NCBI GenBank assembly: GCA_003643835.1
Contig: QMKX01000009.1
Span: 1-53,959 of the forward strand
DNA from: Campylobacterota bacterium
Lineage (GTDB): Bacteria; Campylobacterota; Campylobacteria; Campylobacterales; Arcobacteraceae
DNA length: 53,959 bases
Direction: 5' to 3'
The notes under the pieces are model-generated. The model saw only the letters and a list, made by a program, of their open reading frames with translations. It did no database searches and was not told where the DNA came from. Both the position numbers and the translations under genes were made by a program. Position 1 is the stretch's first letter. Each line of letters starts with the position of its first letter. Of this stretch, positions 46,353 to 53,836 are shown piece by piece.

Positions 46353-48869
46353 CTATTTTATGAAGCTTATTTTTGGTTTGTCTAAGTTGCCATTGATATA
46401 TGTTCTTATGTATATATCTTCTGTTTTGCCTAAGAAAATTTTGTTAAATATAGGTATGTTTGATATGAGTTTTGATATATCTTTCAAAACTACTGCTTTG
46501 ATTTTGGCATCTATTTTTCTGTTTTGAAAATCAAATTTTGCTTCGCCTCTTAGATCCAATTCTCCACCCTTTGTGTATATTTGAGGCAAAGACAGTTGTT
46601 GAGTTTTCAAGTTGTAACTATAACTAATCCTGCCTTTTATGGCTTTGTAGCCATCAAATACTACATCGCCTTTGATCAATCTATACACAGTTGGAAATAC
46701 CAAAATAGGACTTGCTAAATACATGGTGCTATTTATTAGTGTCAAAGTGCTACTTAATACCGCAAAATCTCTAAATACAACATCTTTAAATGTCACTGTT
46801 CCCGACAAAACATCTTGGTTTTGGTTTTGGTTGCCACCTATTATATCTGCTCGCCCACCAGTAGAAAAGTATCCTATACCCAAAGCTGAATTTATAAATA
46901 TATCTTGTGTATTTTCAACTTTAAAAAATATGTTACCAAGCTCATCTTTGGAAAAAAACACAAAGGTATCTAAAAATTTTGATAAAAAATACAACTTTTT
47001 GCCATCTATTATTAGGTCAAAATCAGTCGCCAACAAAGCTTTTTTGTCTCCAAACTTTATGTTTGAGTATGTTGCTGATATTGTCGTCTTTTTTATCGTT
47101 GTGTTGTCATTTTTGCTTGGTTTTAGTTTTTGTGTGTTTATATCAATATCTTTTATATTAATTTTTGTTTCTTTGTTGTTTAAGTGTATTTTTATATTAT
47201 CATCAGTTGAAACAATATCTATGTTGTCATCTTTCAACTCACCATTTAGTTGTATTTTATCCACCATCAAAGGCGAATTATGTTTGTCTATGTTGAAAAA
47301 AAACTGTATATTTTTTTTGTTTATAAACTTCACAAATACACTGCCTTCGAGTATTTGTATATCTTGTAAAAGAGCACTTGTGTCATAAAATTGTTTTAGG
47401 TTATTTATATTTATATAAGATACGCCATCCTTTATCGCAGTGTATATATCTAAGTTCGGTGTGTCAATTGTTATGCCATTTTTATAGTTTATATCTAAAG
47501 TTGTTTGTCTATTTTTAAGTCCAATTATAGTGTTCTTAGCATCTTTTAAAGCAAGACTATTTATAAAAATATCGCTATTTATTTGTGATTTATTCGTATC
47601 TATTGTCATATTGTTTATGTCAAATTTCAGCATATTGCCGAGAAGTTTAGTGTTGGTGCTGTTTATATTTATGATGTTGTTGTCTATATTCACATGACCT
47701 TTTTTGACATATAGTTTCATATCAAACATATCAAAGTTGGCATCTTTTATCTCTATTTTGCCTTTTGTGTCTATGTCAAAATCTTTCAAGTTTATAGTCA
47801 GCATAATTTTGCTTTGCAAGATGCCATCTTTTTGAACTATTGGTAGTTTTATTTTATAAGTATGCAATATATTTTTGATGTTTTTATCAAATATCGCATT
47901 TGAGTTTATATTTAGTGTCAGTGTCAGTGGTTTGTCGCCTGTGAAGTTTTTGAGCTCTACTTTTGTGCCATTTATATCTGCACCCATATAAGTGCCATCG
48001 TTCAGGGTTATTTTTAGTTTTTCATTTTCGTATTTTATAGTTGCGTTTTTTGAATTTACTTGGTTTAGTTTGTTGTGAAACTTTATTTTAGCATCGGTTA
48101 CATTGGCATCTGCTTGTATCGTGTCTGTTATCAAGGTTTGGCTTTTGGTGTGGTATTTTAGTTTTGCTTTATTGATTTTGAGTTTCGCTTGTATATTGTC
48201 GTATAGCCATACTGATATATTTTTGTCTATTTTGGCAAATCTTTTTATAAAAAACAAATCTTTTAAGTAGCCAGTTTTTATATTTATATCTACATAATCT
48301 TTTTGATACGAGGCGATAGCGAAAAATTTATACTCATCATCAATAATAGCAGTGATATTTGTATCTATTTTATACTCATCTTTTGAGATATCAGTTTGTC
48401 CTGCGATATTTAGGTCATATTTGTTTATATACAAGTTTTTTGTGTTTATAGATATTTTGTTTTCTTTTATCAAGATATTTGTATTTATATCAAAATCTAT
48501 GGACGATAGTTTAAAATCCTTGCCATTTGTCCACACCTTAAGGCTGTATTTGTTTAGTTTTAAGTTTTTTATATCTATTGTCTCAATATAATCAAACAAA
48601 TAAAAATAATCTAAAACATATTTTCGTATATCGTGTATTTGGTCATCTACTGGTTTGCTTTTGTTGCTGTCGTTTGTTTTGAAGCTTATATCTATGGTGT
48701 TTGCTTTTATGTTCAATCTTTTATCAAGTTTTAGATACAATGAGTTTATTTTGATATTTTGGTAGTGGATATTTGGTATCTTTATGCCGAAAATTATAAG
48801 CGACAATACAGACAAAAGGAACAAAACAAAGATTATGAGAACAAACCAAAATAAGATATTTTTAACCAT
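46353..48869 (-). CDS. AsmA/YhdP-like envelope protein
   Basis: An 838-residue protein with one N-terminal membrane anchor (residues about 4-28) and a long periplasmic region of repeated beta-rich segments with many Asp, Asn and Lys. The C-terminal part (ALGIGYFSTGGRADIIGG...GTVTFKDVVFRDF...LRGEAKFDFQNRKIDAKI) matches the AsmA-like/DUF3971 C-terminal domain. Such proteins are bridge-like lipid carriers between membranes. Start ATG 48869. Its 5' end overlaps or abuts the divergent mltG, leaving no ordinary promoter space. Confidence 0.82.
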   Translation of the reverse strand: MVKNILFWFVLIIFVLFLLSVLSLIIFGIKIPNIHYQNIKINSLYLKLDKRLNIKANTIDISFKTNDSNKSKPVDDQIHDIRKYVLDYFYLFDYIETIDIKNLKLNKYSLKVWTNGKDFKLSSIDFDINTNILIKENKISINTKNLYINKYDLNIAGQTDISKDEYKIDTNITAIIDDEYKFFAIASYQKDYVDINIKTGYLKDLFFIKRFAKIDKNISVWLYDNIQAKLKINKAKLKYHTKSQTLITDTIQADANVTDAKIKFHNKLNQVNSKNATIKYENEKLKITLNDGTYMGADINGTKVELKNFTGDKPLTLTLNINSNAIFDKNIKNILHTYKIKLPIVQKDGILQSKIMLTINLKDFDIDTKGKIEIKDANFDMFDMKLYVKKGHVNIDNNIININSTNTKLLGNMLKFDINNMTIDTNKSQINSDIFINSLALKDAKNTIIGLKNRQTTLDINYKNGITIDTPNLDIYTAIKDGVSYININNLKQFYDTSALLQDIQILEGSVFVKFINKKNIQFFFNIDKHNSPLMVDKIQLNGELKDDNIDIVSTDDNIKIHLNNKETKINIKDIDINTQKLKPSKNDNTTIKKTTISATYSNIKFGDKKALLATDFDLIIDGKKLYFLSKFLDTFVFFSKDELGNIFFKVENTQDIFINSALGIGYFSTGGRADIIGGNQNQNQDVLSGTVTFKDVVFRDFAVLSSTLTLINSTMYLASPILVFPTVYRLIKGDVVFDGYKAIKGRISYSYNLKTQQLSLPQIYTKGGELDLRGEAKFDFQNRKIDAKIKAVVLKDISKLISNIPIFNKIFLGKTEDIYIRTYINGNLDKPKISFIK

Positions 48870-49827
48870 AAACAGCCTTTATGTGGTTATTATATCGTTA
48901 TTGTTTTATTTTTCCTCTACAATTTACACAAACAAGGTCATAAATATCCCAGCTGGGTCTGTTGGCGATACGATATCGCACCTCAACAAACAAAATCAGC
49001 CATCAAATATATTGGACAACATAGCTTTAAGACTGCTCGGCTCACCACAAAAAGGCTGGATAGATATAAAATCCACAAAGCTTACGAGACTTGATTTTCT
49101 AAATCGCCTAACTTCATCGAGATCTCCCGGAGTTTCTATCACTTTGATACCCGGTGAGACATATTATTTTTTTCTAAAAACATTATCTAAAAAATTAGAC
49201 TTATCATACGACAAACTACAAACAGCCTATGACAACCAATCATACAAACTTGATGGCAATATATTAGCCGACACCTACACACTACCATTGGGTATGACGG
49301 AAAGCCGAGTGATATATTTTTTGTTAAGTCACACAGAAAAAAGATATGAAAAGTTAAGTTTAAAGATATTTAAACACTACAACAAAACAAATTGGTACAG
49401 ATATGTGTCCATAGCTTCTGTGATACAAAAAGAAGCAGCATCAAAACAAGAGATGCCTATAGTTTCAAGTGTCATACACAACCGTCTAAAATTGGGTATG
49501 AGACTACAGATGGACGGCACACTAAATTATGGCAAATACTCACACACAAAAGTGACCGCACATATGATAGACCACGACAAAACCAGCTACAACACATACA
49601 AAAATACAGGCATACCAAAACACCCTGTGTGTGCTGTAGGTTTCGATGCTATAAGAGCAGCTATAAAACCAGCAAATACTGATTATTTATTTTTTGTGAA
49701 GATCAAAAATCAAAAAAAACACAAATTTAGCAAAACTCACAAACAGCACAACAATATGATACAACAAAATAAAAAAATTAAGCTACTTGAAACTTTTATA
49801 GAAACATTTTCACCTCGTGAAAACTAG
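48835..49827 (+). CDS. mltG: Endolytic transglycosylase MltG
   Basis: A YceG-like enzyme that cuts nascent peptidoglycan. It has a membrane anchor, VVIISLLFYFSSTIY, then a LysM-like part and the catalytic region SVIQKEAASKQEMPIV (catalytic Glu in QKEA), HNRLKLGMRLQMDGTLNYG, YNTYKNTGIPKHPVC and the end HNNMI. ATG 48835 would overlap the AsmA-like start by 35 bases; GTG 48883 avoids that overlap but lacks a clear ribosome-binding site; the first ATG in frame is 48784. The stop lies just after a hairpin. Confidence 0.92.
   Translation: MRTNQNKIFLTINSLYVVIISLLFYFSSTIYTNKVINIPAGSVGDTISHLNKQNQPSNILDNIALRLLGSPQKGWIDIKSTKLTRLDFLNRLTSSRSPGVSITLIPGETYYFFLKTLSKKLDLSYDKLQTAYDNQSYKLDGNILADTYTLPLGMTESRVIYFLLSHTEKRYEKLSLKIFKHYNKTNWYRYVSIASVIQKEAASKQEMPIVSSVIHNRLKLGMRLQMDGTLNYGKYSHTKVTAHMIDHDKTSYNTYKNTGIPKHPVCAVGFDAIRAAIKPANTDYLFFVKIKNQKKHKFSKTHKQHNNMIQQNKKIKLLETFIETFSPREN
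49807..49823 (+). terminator. Hairpin at the 3' end of mltG
   Basis: TTTTCAC-CTC-GTGAAAA is a perfect 7-bp hairpin ending two bases before the stop codon. No T run follows. It may stabilise the 3' end or pause transcription. Confidence 0.35.
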
Positions 49828-49845
49828 CCGTGGCGATTTTTGCCT

Positions 49846-49885
49846 GCAAAAAAGTTTCTGTGAAAAGCGATTCTCTTGTTCGGAC
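49846..49885 (+). repeat. Fragment similar to the MITE interior
   Basis: The stretch begins TAGCCGTG and continues CGATTTTTGC ... TTTCTGTGAAA, as does 19399-19440 inside the MITE-like element, with a few changes. It lacks the terminal repeats here. It marks a decayed or partial copy. Confidence 0.5.
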
Positions 49886-49893
49886 AAAATATA

Positions 49894-49969
49894 AAAATAG
49901 CAAGATATGTTATGTTCTGGGGAACCCTAAACTAGTTTAGGGCAAAATATGAAATAAAAAACAAAATAG
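49894..49969 (+). repeat. 75-bp dispersed repeat containing short hairpin D
   Basis: The first 27 bases are identical to 52614-52640 and the remainder nearly so. In the middle is a 23-nt hairpin, 49921-49943, with CCCTAAAC and GTTTAGGG arms separated by two bases. The hairpin looks like the 66-nt element with its interior removed, since both keep GGAACC at the same end. Confidence 0.7.
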
Positions 49970-49986
49970 AATATATTTCTACACTC

Positions 49987-50009
49987 GGAACCCTAAATTT
50001 ATTTAGGGT
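49987..50009 (+). repeat. Short hairpin E
   Basis: GGAACCCTAAAT-TT-ATTTAGGGT: a 23-nt derivative of the same family as hairpin D, with the stem sequence altered on both sides (AAAT/ATTT in place of AAAC/GTTT). The rest of 49828-50092 has no gene. Confidence 0.65.
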
Positions 50010-50092
50010 AAAATATTAAAATAGCGATATATGTCGGGTTGTTTATAGTTATATGTTAAATAGCTAAAAATGTTAGTTTATTTATGGTTGTA

Positions 50093-50203
50093 TCAAAACT
50101 TTTTTGATTCTATGTTTGTTTTTATTAGAAACAATACAAACATTGTAGTGATGACAAATATACCAATATATTTGATTATGTCTGTGGTGATTAGTTCGGT
50201 CAT
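50093..50203 (-). CDS. Tiny membrane protein, second of a pair
   Basis: A 36-residue protein (MTELITTDIIKYIGIFVI...NIESKKF) with one membrane segment and a basic tail. Its ATG at 50203 overlaps the stop of the upstream gene in an ATGA junction, so translation would be coupled. A comparable pair stands at 53119-53363. No function is known. Confidence 0.55.
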   Translation of the reverse strand: MTELITTDIIKYIGIFVITTMFVLFLIKTNIESKKF

Positions 50204-50427
50204 TTTAATTCCTTTGTGATTTTTGAGATTTTGACAATCTCCCCAATTAGAGACCACAACAACCATATACTTACACCAATACCAATAAAAAATAGCACAA
50301 TATCCAATACAAGCATGGTTGTGTTTTTGGTTATCAATCTAATAGTTCCACTACTTACAGCAATAGTAAAAAAAGTATAAACTATGACTAACATTCTATG
50401 ATTTAGCAGTTGTTCTTGTGTCTTCAT
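50200..50427 (-). CDS. Small two-segment membrane protein, first of a pair
   Basis: A 75-residue protein from ATG 50427, with two hydrophobic segments (LVIVYTFFTIAVSSG and VLDIVLFFIGIGVSIWLLW) and a basic, Lys-rich cytoplasmic tail (GEIVKISKITKELK). An upstream GTG 50442 would add five residues. It resembles the product read at 53119-53280. Together with the overlapping 36-residue gene it forms a compact two-gene unit among repeats. Toxin, holin or transport accessory roles are all conceivable; none is supported. Confidence 0.6.
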   Translation of the reverse strand: MKTQEQLLNHRMLVIVYTFFTIAVSSGTIRLITKNTTMLVLDIVLFFIGIGVSIWLLWSLIGEIVKISKITKELK

Positions 50428-50476
50428 GCTGTATGATAGCACAATAAACTTAAAATGTCCATGGTTTGTAAAGATA

Positions 50477-50513
50477 AAATAAAATCAAGATATTTTCATA
50501 TGTTTGGTTTGAA
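50477..50513. repeat. 37-bp exact dispersed repeat, copy 1
   Basis: Identical to 52516-52552. Similarity continues, less exactly, to the right of both copies (ATTRTTTCG and GCTTTGCCTC). It carries no gene and lies in the spacer next to the small membrane-protein pair. Confidence 0.75.
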
Positions 50514-50621
50514 GTTGAATTATTTCGCTTTGCCTCGCAATGTATAGATGATTGTTTGTAGTTTGAAAGTTTATTGTAGTCAATATCGTCTCTCGTCGCT
50601 TCTACCTCGTCCCTCATCTCT

Positions 50622-50687
50622 GAACCCCGCAACTACTTATCAGAGAAATTCGCCTTGCGAACCGCACCAGCTTTTCTGGTTCGGGGC
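50622..50687 (-). repeat. 66-nt structured repeat, copy B
   Basis: Reverse-oriented copy of 19021-19086. On the minus strand it has outer arms CCCCGAAC and GTTGCGGGG (one bulged base), the AGAAA/TTTCT stem and inner hairpin TTCGC-AAG-GCGAA. Length is exactly 66 nt. It lies 37 bases beyond the stop of the 74-residue gene at 50725-50949. Confidence 0.8.
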
Positions 50688-50724
50688 TATATGTAGAATT
50701 AGCAAGGTATGTTGGGTTGTTTAT

Positions 50725-50949
50725 CTAAATCTTGAAAAACTGCTCTGCTTTTTTTGCTTCTTGTACACCTATGAAAGTCAAGGTATCGTTCATAAATATT
50801 TTTTCATAAGATAGTTGCGATAGCAGTTTGTCAGTGTTAGCAACTGCACCGCTATTTTCAAGTTTGTTTAACACATCGGCTGTCGTCTCGTCTTGCGATT
50901 TTTTATATAAAGCCAAAACCAAGACCATCTTTTCGATATCTTGGCTCAC
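50725..50949 (-). CDS. Small hypothetical protein downstream of a HlyD-like gene
   Basis: A 74-residue soluble helical protein (SQDIEKMVLVLALYKKSQD at the start). GTG 50949 lies two bases after the upstream stop, but its ribosome-binding site would be crowded; ATG 50928 is a possible internal start. It shares a unit with the adaptor-like gene. The family is not recognised. Confidence 0.55.
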   Translation of the reverse strand: MSQDIEKMVLVLALYKKSQDETTADVLNKLENSGAVANTDKLLSQLSYEKIFMNDTLTFIGVQEAKKAEQFFKI

Positions 50950-50951
50950 CT

Positions 50952-51668
50952 TTATTTGAACTCTATCTTTTTCAAGCTTGAGAAGTTCGTAGGGCTATTT
51001 ATGATTATCTCACATTTATAAGATGATATATGCTTTTTGTCTGCTACTTTGTATAGCTTGTCTATCTTGTAGGCGGTTTTGATATCATCTATGTATATGG
51101 TTTTTGTTTTGATTTGGCCTGCTATATCTATAGGGATATATATAGTTAGCTTCGCTTTGCTTAAGTCGTGTGCCTCATATAGTGGCGAACCCATATTTAC
51201 CCACTCACCAACTTCTACTGCTATATCATATATATAATCACTTGACGATAGTAGAGTTTTGTTTGACACGGTCTCTTGAAGCGATGTTATGTTTGGTTTT
51301 ATATCGGCTTTTTGAGATTTAAGGTTAAGCAGTTTGGTTAGTTGTGCGTCTTTTTCCAATTGGGATTTAAACTTAAATTTTTTGATATGATTGTAGTTTT
51401 TTTGCTCTATGTTTATAAGTTTATTCAAGATATACAGCTTGTTTTGTAGCTGCTTTAGTCTCACCTTATCTACCTTGTCATCGATTTTGAGTATAGTTGA
51501 GTTTTTGGCAAATTTACCTTTGATGTCGTCATTTATATAAGTAATAGACCCAGAAACTTGGGATTTTATGATATATTTATGCAAAGGTTTAGAAGTGGAG
51601 TAAAACTTCAGTACACTGCTACTATACAAACCGCACGACAACAAAACTATCAAAAATATTTTTTTCAT
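50952..51668 (-). CDS. HlyD/RND-type periplasmic adaptor-like protein
   Basis: A 238-residue protein with a signal peptide (IFLIVLLSCGLYSSS). IIKSQVSGSITYIN and GKFAKNSTILKIDD form one half of a lipoyl-like beta domain; a helical hairpin (residues about 70-135) and the second lipoyl half VEVGEWVNMGSPLYEA follow. This is the order in HlyD/RND membrane-fusion adaptors, in short form. No inner-membrane pump or outer-membrane channel is adjacent, so its partner is unknown. Confidence 0.72.
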   Translation of the reverse strand: MKKIFLIVLLSCGLYSSSVLKFYSTSKPLHKYIIKSQVSGSITYINDDIKGKFAKNSTILKIDDKVDKVRLKQLQNKLYILNKLINIEQKNYNHIKKFKFKSQLEKDAQLTKLLNLKSQKADIKPNITSLQETVSNKTLLSSSDYIYDIAVEVGEWVNMGSPLYEAHDLSKAKLTIYIPIDIAGQIKTKTIYIDDIKTAYKIDKLYKVADKKHISSYKCEIIINSPTNFSSLKKIEFK

Positions 51669-51726
51669 AAGGTATTATATCGTTTTAAACTTAATTAGAT
51701 ACAATACAAAAAACTTAAGAGGATTT

Positions 51727-52347
51727 ATGAATTTAGCTGTATTTGATTTTGACTCAACTTTGATGGATGGCGAGACTATAGATATGCTTGGATTTGCACA
51801 CGGTGTAGGTGAAGGTATAACTGCTATCACTACTAATGCTATGGCAGGAGAGATTGACTTTTTTGAGTCACTTATAAGCAGAGTTAAGCTGCTTGAAGGT
51901 ATGCCATACGACCAAGCAGTAGCAGTATGCCAAAACTTACCATATATCAAAGGTGCCAAAACCATGATACAAAATCTAAAACAAAAAAATTACAAAGTAG
52001 TTTGTATGTCTGGCGGTTTTACGATAGCTACACATTATGCCCAAAATATATTGGGTTTTGATATAGAGTTCGCAAATACACTTCACCATAAAAATGGCAC
52101 TCTTACAGGCGAAGTAGGGGGTGAGATGATGTTCGAGTTTAGCAAAGGCGATATGATACACAGGCTTCAAAAGCTCCTCGATATACCAAAAAAGCGAACA
52201 CTATGTATAGGCGATGGAGCAAATGATTTAAGTATGTTCAAGCATAGCGGCACCAAGATTGCCTTTTGTGCAAAAGAGGTACTCAAAAATGAAGCAGATA
52301 TTGTCATAGATGAAAAGGATTTAAATAAAGTTTTGGCTTTTGTTTGA
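51727..52347 (+). CDS. serB: Phosphoserine phosphatase
   Basis: A 206-residue HAD-family phosphatase, last step of serine synthesis. HAD motif I is AVFDFDSTLMDGETID (both Asp present), motif II VVCMSGGFT, motif III and IV KGDMIHRL and CIGDGANDLSMF. It lacks the N-terminal ACT domain found in some SerB proteins. ATG 51727 is preceded by TTAAGAGG. Serine made here feeds cysE and glyA. It is the only clear housekeeping gene in the repeat-rich right arm. Confidence 0.94.
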   Translation: MNLAVFDFDSTLMDGETIDMLGFAHGVGEGITAITTNAMAGEIDFFESLISRVKLLEGMPYDQAVAVCQNLPYIKGAKTMIQNLKQKNYKVVCMSGGFTIATHYAQNILGFDIEFANTLHHKNGTLTGEVGGEMMFEFSKGDMIHRLQKLLDIPKKRTLCIGDGANDLSMFKHSGTKIAFCAKEVLKNEADIVIDEKDLNKVLAFV

Positions 52348-52450
52348 AACTTTTACTTTGTAATCTTTCACTCTTATGTACCTTTTTTAGAAAAAGACAC
52401 AAAACAAGAGAATCGCTTTGTCTAAAGTGAAATGTTTCTGTAAAAAACTC

Positions 52451-52482
52451 ACAAAAAACAATATAAAGATATTGTTTTTTGT
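52451..52482 (+). terminator. Strong hairpin downstream of serB
   Basis: ACAAAAAACAATAT and ATATTGTTTTTTGT are perfect 14-bp arms around AAAG. The T run lies in the 3' arm, as in many bidirectional terminators. It is about 100 bases past the serB stop. Confidence 0.6.
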
Positions 52483-52515
52483 TTAAACAGTTTGACACCT
52501 TTTCCGCAAATATTT

Positions 52516-52552
52516 AAATAAAATCAAGATATTTTCATATGTTTGGTTTGAA
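52516..52552. repeat. 37-bp exact dispersed repeat, copy 2
   Basis: Identical to 50477-50513; see that entry. The two copies lie about 2 kb apart in the same orientation on either side of the adaptor and serB genes. Confidence 0.75.
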
Positions 52553-52613
52553 ACTGAATTGTTTCGGCTTTGCCTCACAATGATAGTTTGTCCGCTTAAA
52601 GCGAAATACCAAT

Positions 52614-52688
52614 AAAATAGCAAGATATGTTATGTTCTGGGAAACCCTAAACTTGTTTAGGCAAAATATGAAATAAACAATAAAATAG
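52614..52688 (+). repeat. 75-bp dispersed repeat containing short hairpin F
   Basis: A near copy of 49894-49969. The hairpin within (52640-52662) reads AACCCTAAAC-TT-GTTTAGGC, with one arm base lost compared with D. Confidence 0.7.
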
Positions 52689-52722
52689 TGTGTATTATTG
52701 TTTGTAGTAGTTTGAAGCTTCA

Positions 52723-52788
52723 GCCCCAGACCAGAAAAGCGATAGCGGTTCACAAAGTGAATTTCTGCGATAAGTAGTCAGGGGTTCC
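52723..52788 (+). repeat. 66-nt structured repeat, copy C
   Basis: Outer arms CCCCAGAC and GTCAGGGG (one A-A mismatch), the AGAAA/TTTCT stem, and inner hairpin TTCAC-AAA-GTGAA (52749-52761). Same length and orientation as copy A. The stem bases differ from A and B on both sides. A CATATCGTCAC...CGTCGCTCCTG stretch follows, shared with 53780-53815. Confidence 0.8.
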
Positions 52789-52886
52789 GAGAATATAATA
52801 GTCCATATCGTCACCCGTCGCTCCTGTCTCGTCTCTCGCATGAGACAAATGATGAGAACAGAAAAACAAAAAACGGAGAACAATCT

Positions 52887-52914
52887 GTTATCAGGTATCC
52901 GTTATCTGCTATCC
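52887..52914. repeat. Imperfect 14-bp tandem duplication
   Basis: GTTATCAGGTATCC is followed directly by GTTATCTGCTATCC, differing at two positions. It lies between copy C and the first long right-end repeat. It carries no gene. Confidence 0.6.
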
Positions 52915-52915
52915 G

Positions 52916-53015
52916 AATGAGTGAGACATCTTATAGTAGCAACTCACTTGCTACCACTCATTAAGGAGCGATAGACAGGCTTTTTCCTGTCAAGCGATAG
53001 CACAAGTGAGACATC
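52916..53015. repeat. Right-end structured repeat, unit R1 (85-nt period)
   Basis: Two GTGAGACATC motifs (52921-52930 and 53006-53015) bound a unit with three stems: AATGAGTG/CACTCATT (52916-52923 with 52955-52962), GTAGCAA-CTCAC-TTGCTAC (52936-52954) and GACAGG/CCTGTC (52974-52991). It matches R2 at 53837 with paired base changes. No reading frame. It ends just before the small membrane genes. Confidence 0.75.
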
Positions 53016-53054
53016 TATTTTAGCTCGTTTAAGTTTATATTAGTAAAATGTCAT

Positions 53055-53280
53055 ATGAAAATTGATGAAGTAAAAGAGTTTATAGGTTTTTTGAAAGCTA
53101 TATTCATAACCTTAGATAGTGATAAATAGTTCGCTCATAGGTTGGGTATTTGGTAGTTTTTATTCGTTGGGATTTTATAAACTTGTATTAGCTATATTTA
53201 TAGTAGTATTTATAGGTCTTGCTATACTTTATCTTTTTGTAAAAATACTTCAAGAGATAAAAAAACTAAAGGATTTGTAG
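53055..53280 (+). pseudogene. Small two-segment membrane protein, apparently frameshifted
   Basis: Frame 1 (53055-53129) gives KIDEVKEFIGFLKAIFITL then four residues and a stop. Frame 2 (GTG 53119 to 53280) gives a 53-residue protein with INSSLIGWVFG, a second hydrophobic segment LVLAIFIVVFIGLAILYL and a basic tail EIKKLKDL. Joined near 53115-53119 they would make one protein of the same layout as the 75-residue one at 50200-50427 (hydrophobic, SS, hydrophobic, Lys-rich tail). A one-base shift would restore it. Alternatively, two overlapping genes are real, with the second starting at GTG. Confidence 0.5.
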
Positions 53281-53363
53281 TGGAATTTGCACTTATAGCA
53301 CTGGCTGTTGGGTTGGGAAGTTTGCTATTTATGATATATAAAATACACAAATTTCAATATTAA
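53280..53363 (+). CDS. Tiny membrane protein, second of a pair
   Basis: A 27-residue protein (MEFALIALAVGLGSLLFMIY then KIHKFQY): one membrane segment and a basic tail. The GTG start shares its G with the TAG stop of the frame before, so it would be translationally coupled. The arrangement copies the pair at 50093-50427 in the other orientation. Family unknown. Confidence 0.5.
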   Translation: MEFALIALAVGLGSLLFMIYKIHKFQY

Positions 53364-53482
53364 AGATAGAAAAAAACACTTCCGTGAAATGTAGGCCAAG
53401 TGGTAAATGTATCACTACTTAACATATAGTTTGTAACTTGCCCGGAGCAAAATGAACAAATATCATAAAAGCTTGATGCTTG

Positions 53483-53692
53483 TCAGCCAACCCACCCCAG
53501 CAAACTTATAGTTTTAGCTATGGCGAAAGTGCCTCCAAGTCCTACCGCTATACCATACATAGCCACTCGCCAAGCCTCGTAGCCTTTTTTAGATAACTCT
53601 ACATCAAATCGTTTCATATCAAGTGCTATGTCTTGTTTGAGTTTTTCTATCTCTAACATCTCTTTTTCAAATTGTTCGTTTGTCATAGTCAT
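53483..53692 (-). CDS. Small coiled-coil and membrane-segment protein
   Basis: A 69-residue protein: an amphipathic acidic/basic helix (FEKEMLEIEKLKQDIALDMK), then a C-terminal membrane segment (AMYGIAVGLGGTFAIAK). It would be a tail-anchored bitopic protein. ATG 53692 or the nearby in-frame ATG two codons later, after AAAAGGAT. It lies opposite the tiny membrane pair. Function unknown. The 119 bases between 53364 and 53482 hold no recognised feature. Confidence 0.6.
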   Translation of the reverse strand: MTMTNEQFEKEMLEIEKLKQDIALDMKRFDVELSKKGYEAWRVAMYGIAVGLGGTFAIAKTISLLGWVG

Positions 53693-53740
53693 ATAAAATC
53701 CTTTTATGTATTATAACACAATAAAATAAATTTAACAATT

Positions 53741-53815
53741 GGCCCCGAACGAGTTCTTTGGTTCCGAGAATAATGTTGTGCATATCGTCACTCGTCGCTC
53801 CTGCCTCGTCACTCG
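53741..53815. repeat. Degenerate hairpin element with shared flank
   Basis: GGCCCCGAACGAGTTC then GGTTCCGAGAATA: a shortened relative of the 66-nt element, with the GGTTCC end kept. The flank from CATATCGTCAC to CTGCCTCGTC repeats the flank of copy C (52804-52835) almost exactly, and that of copy B at 50581-50611 in part. It suggests duplication of the element with adjacent sequence. Confidence 0.55.
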
Positions 53816-53836
53816 CAAAGCACGAGTGAGACATCT

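Noticed and set aside
46672-47388. A 238-residue plus-strand frame
   Set aside because: It is antisense to the AsmA-like gene and has no start signal or recognisable motif.
53390-53460. A tRNA gene, because GGCCAAGTGGTAA resembles a D-arm
   Set aside because: No acceptor stem, no anticodon arm and no GTTCRA T-loop follow at the right distances.
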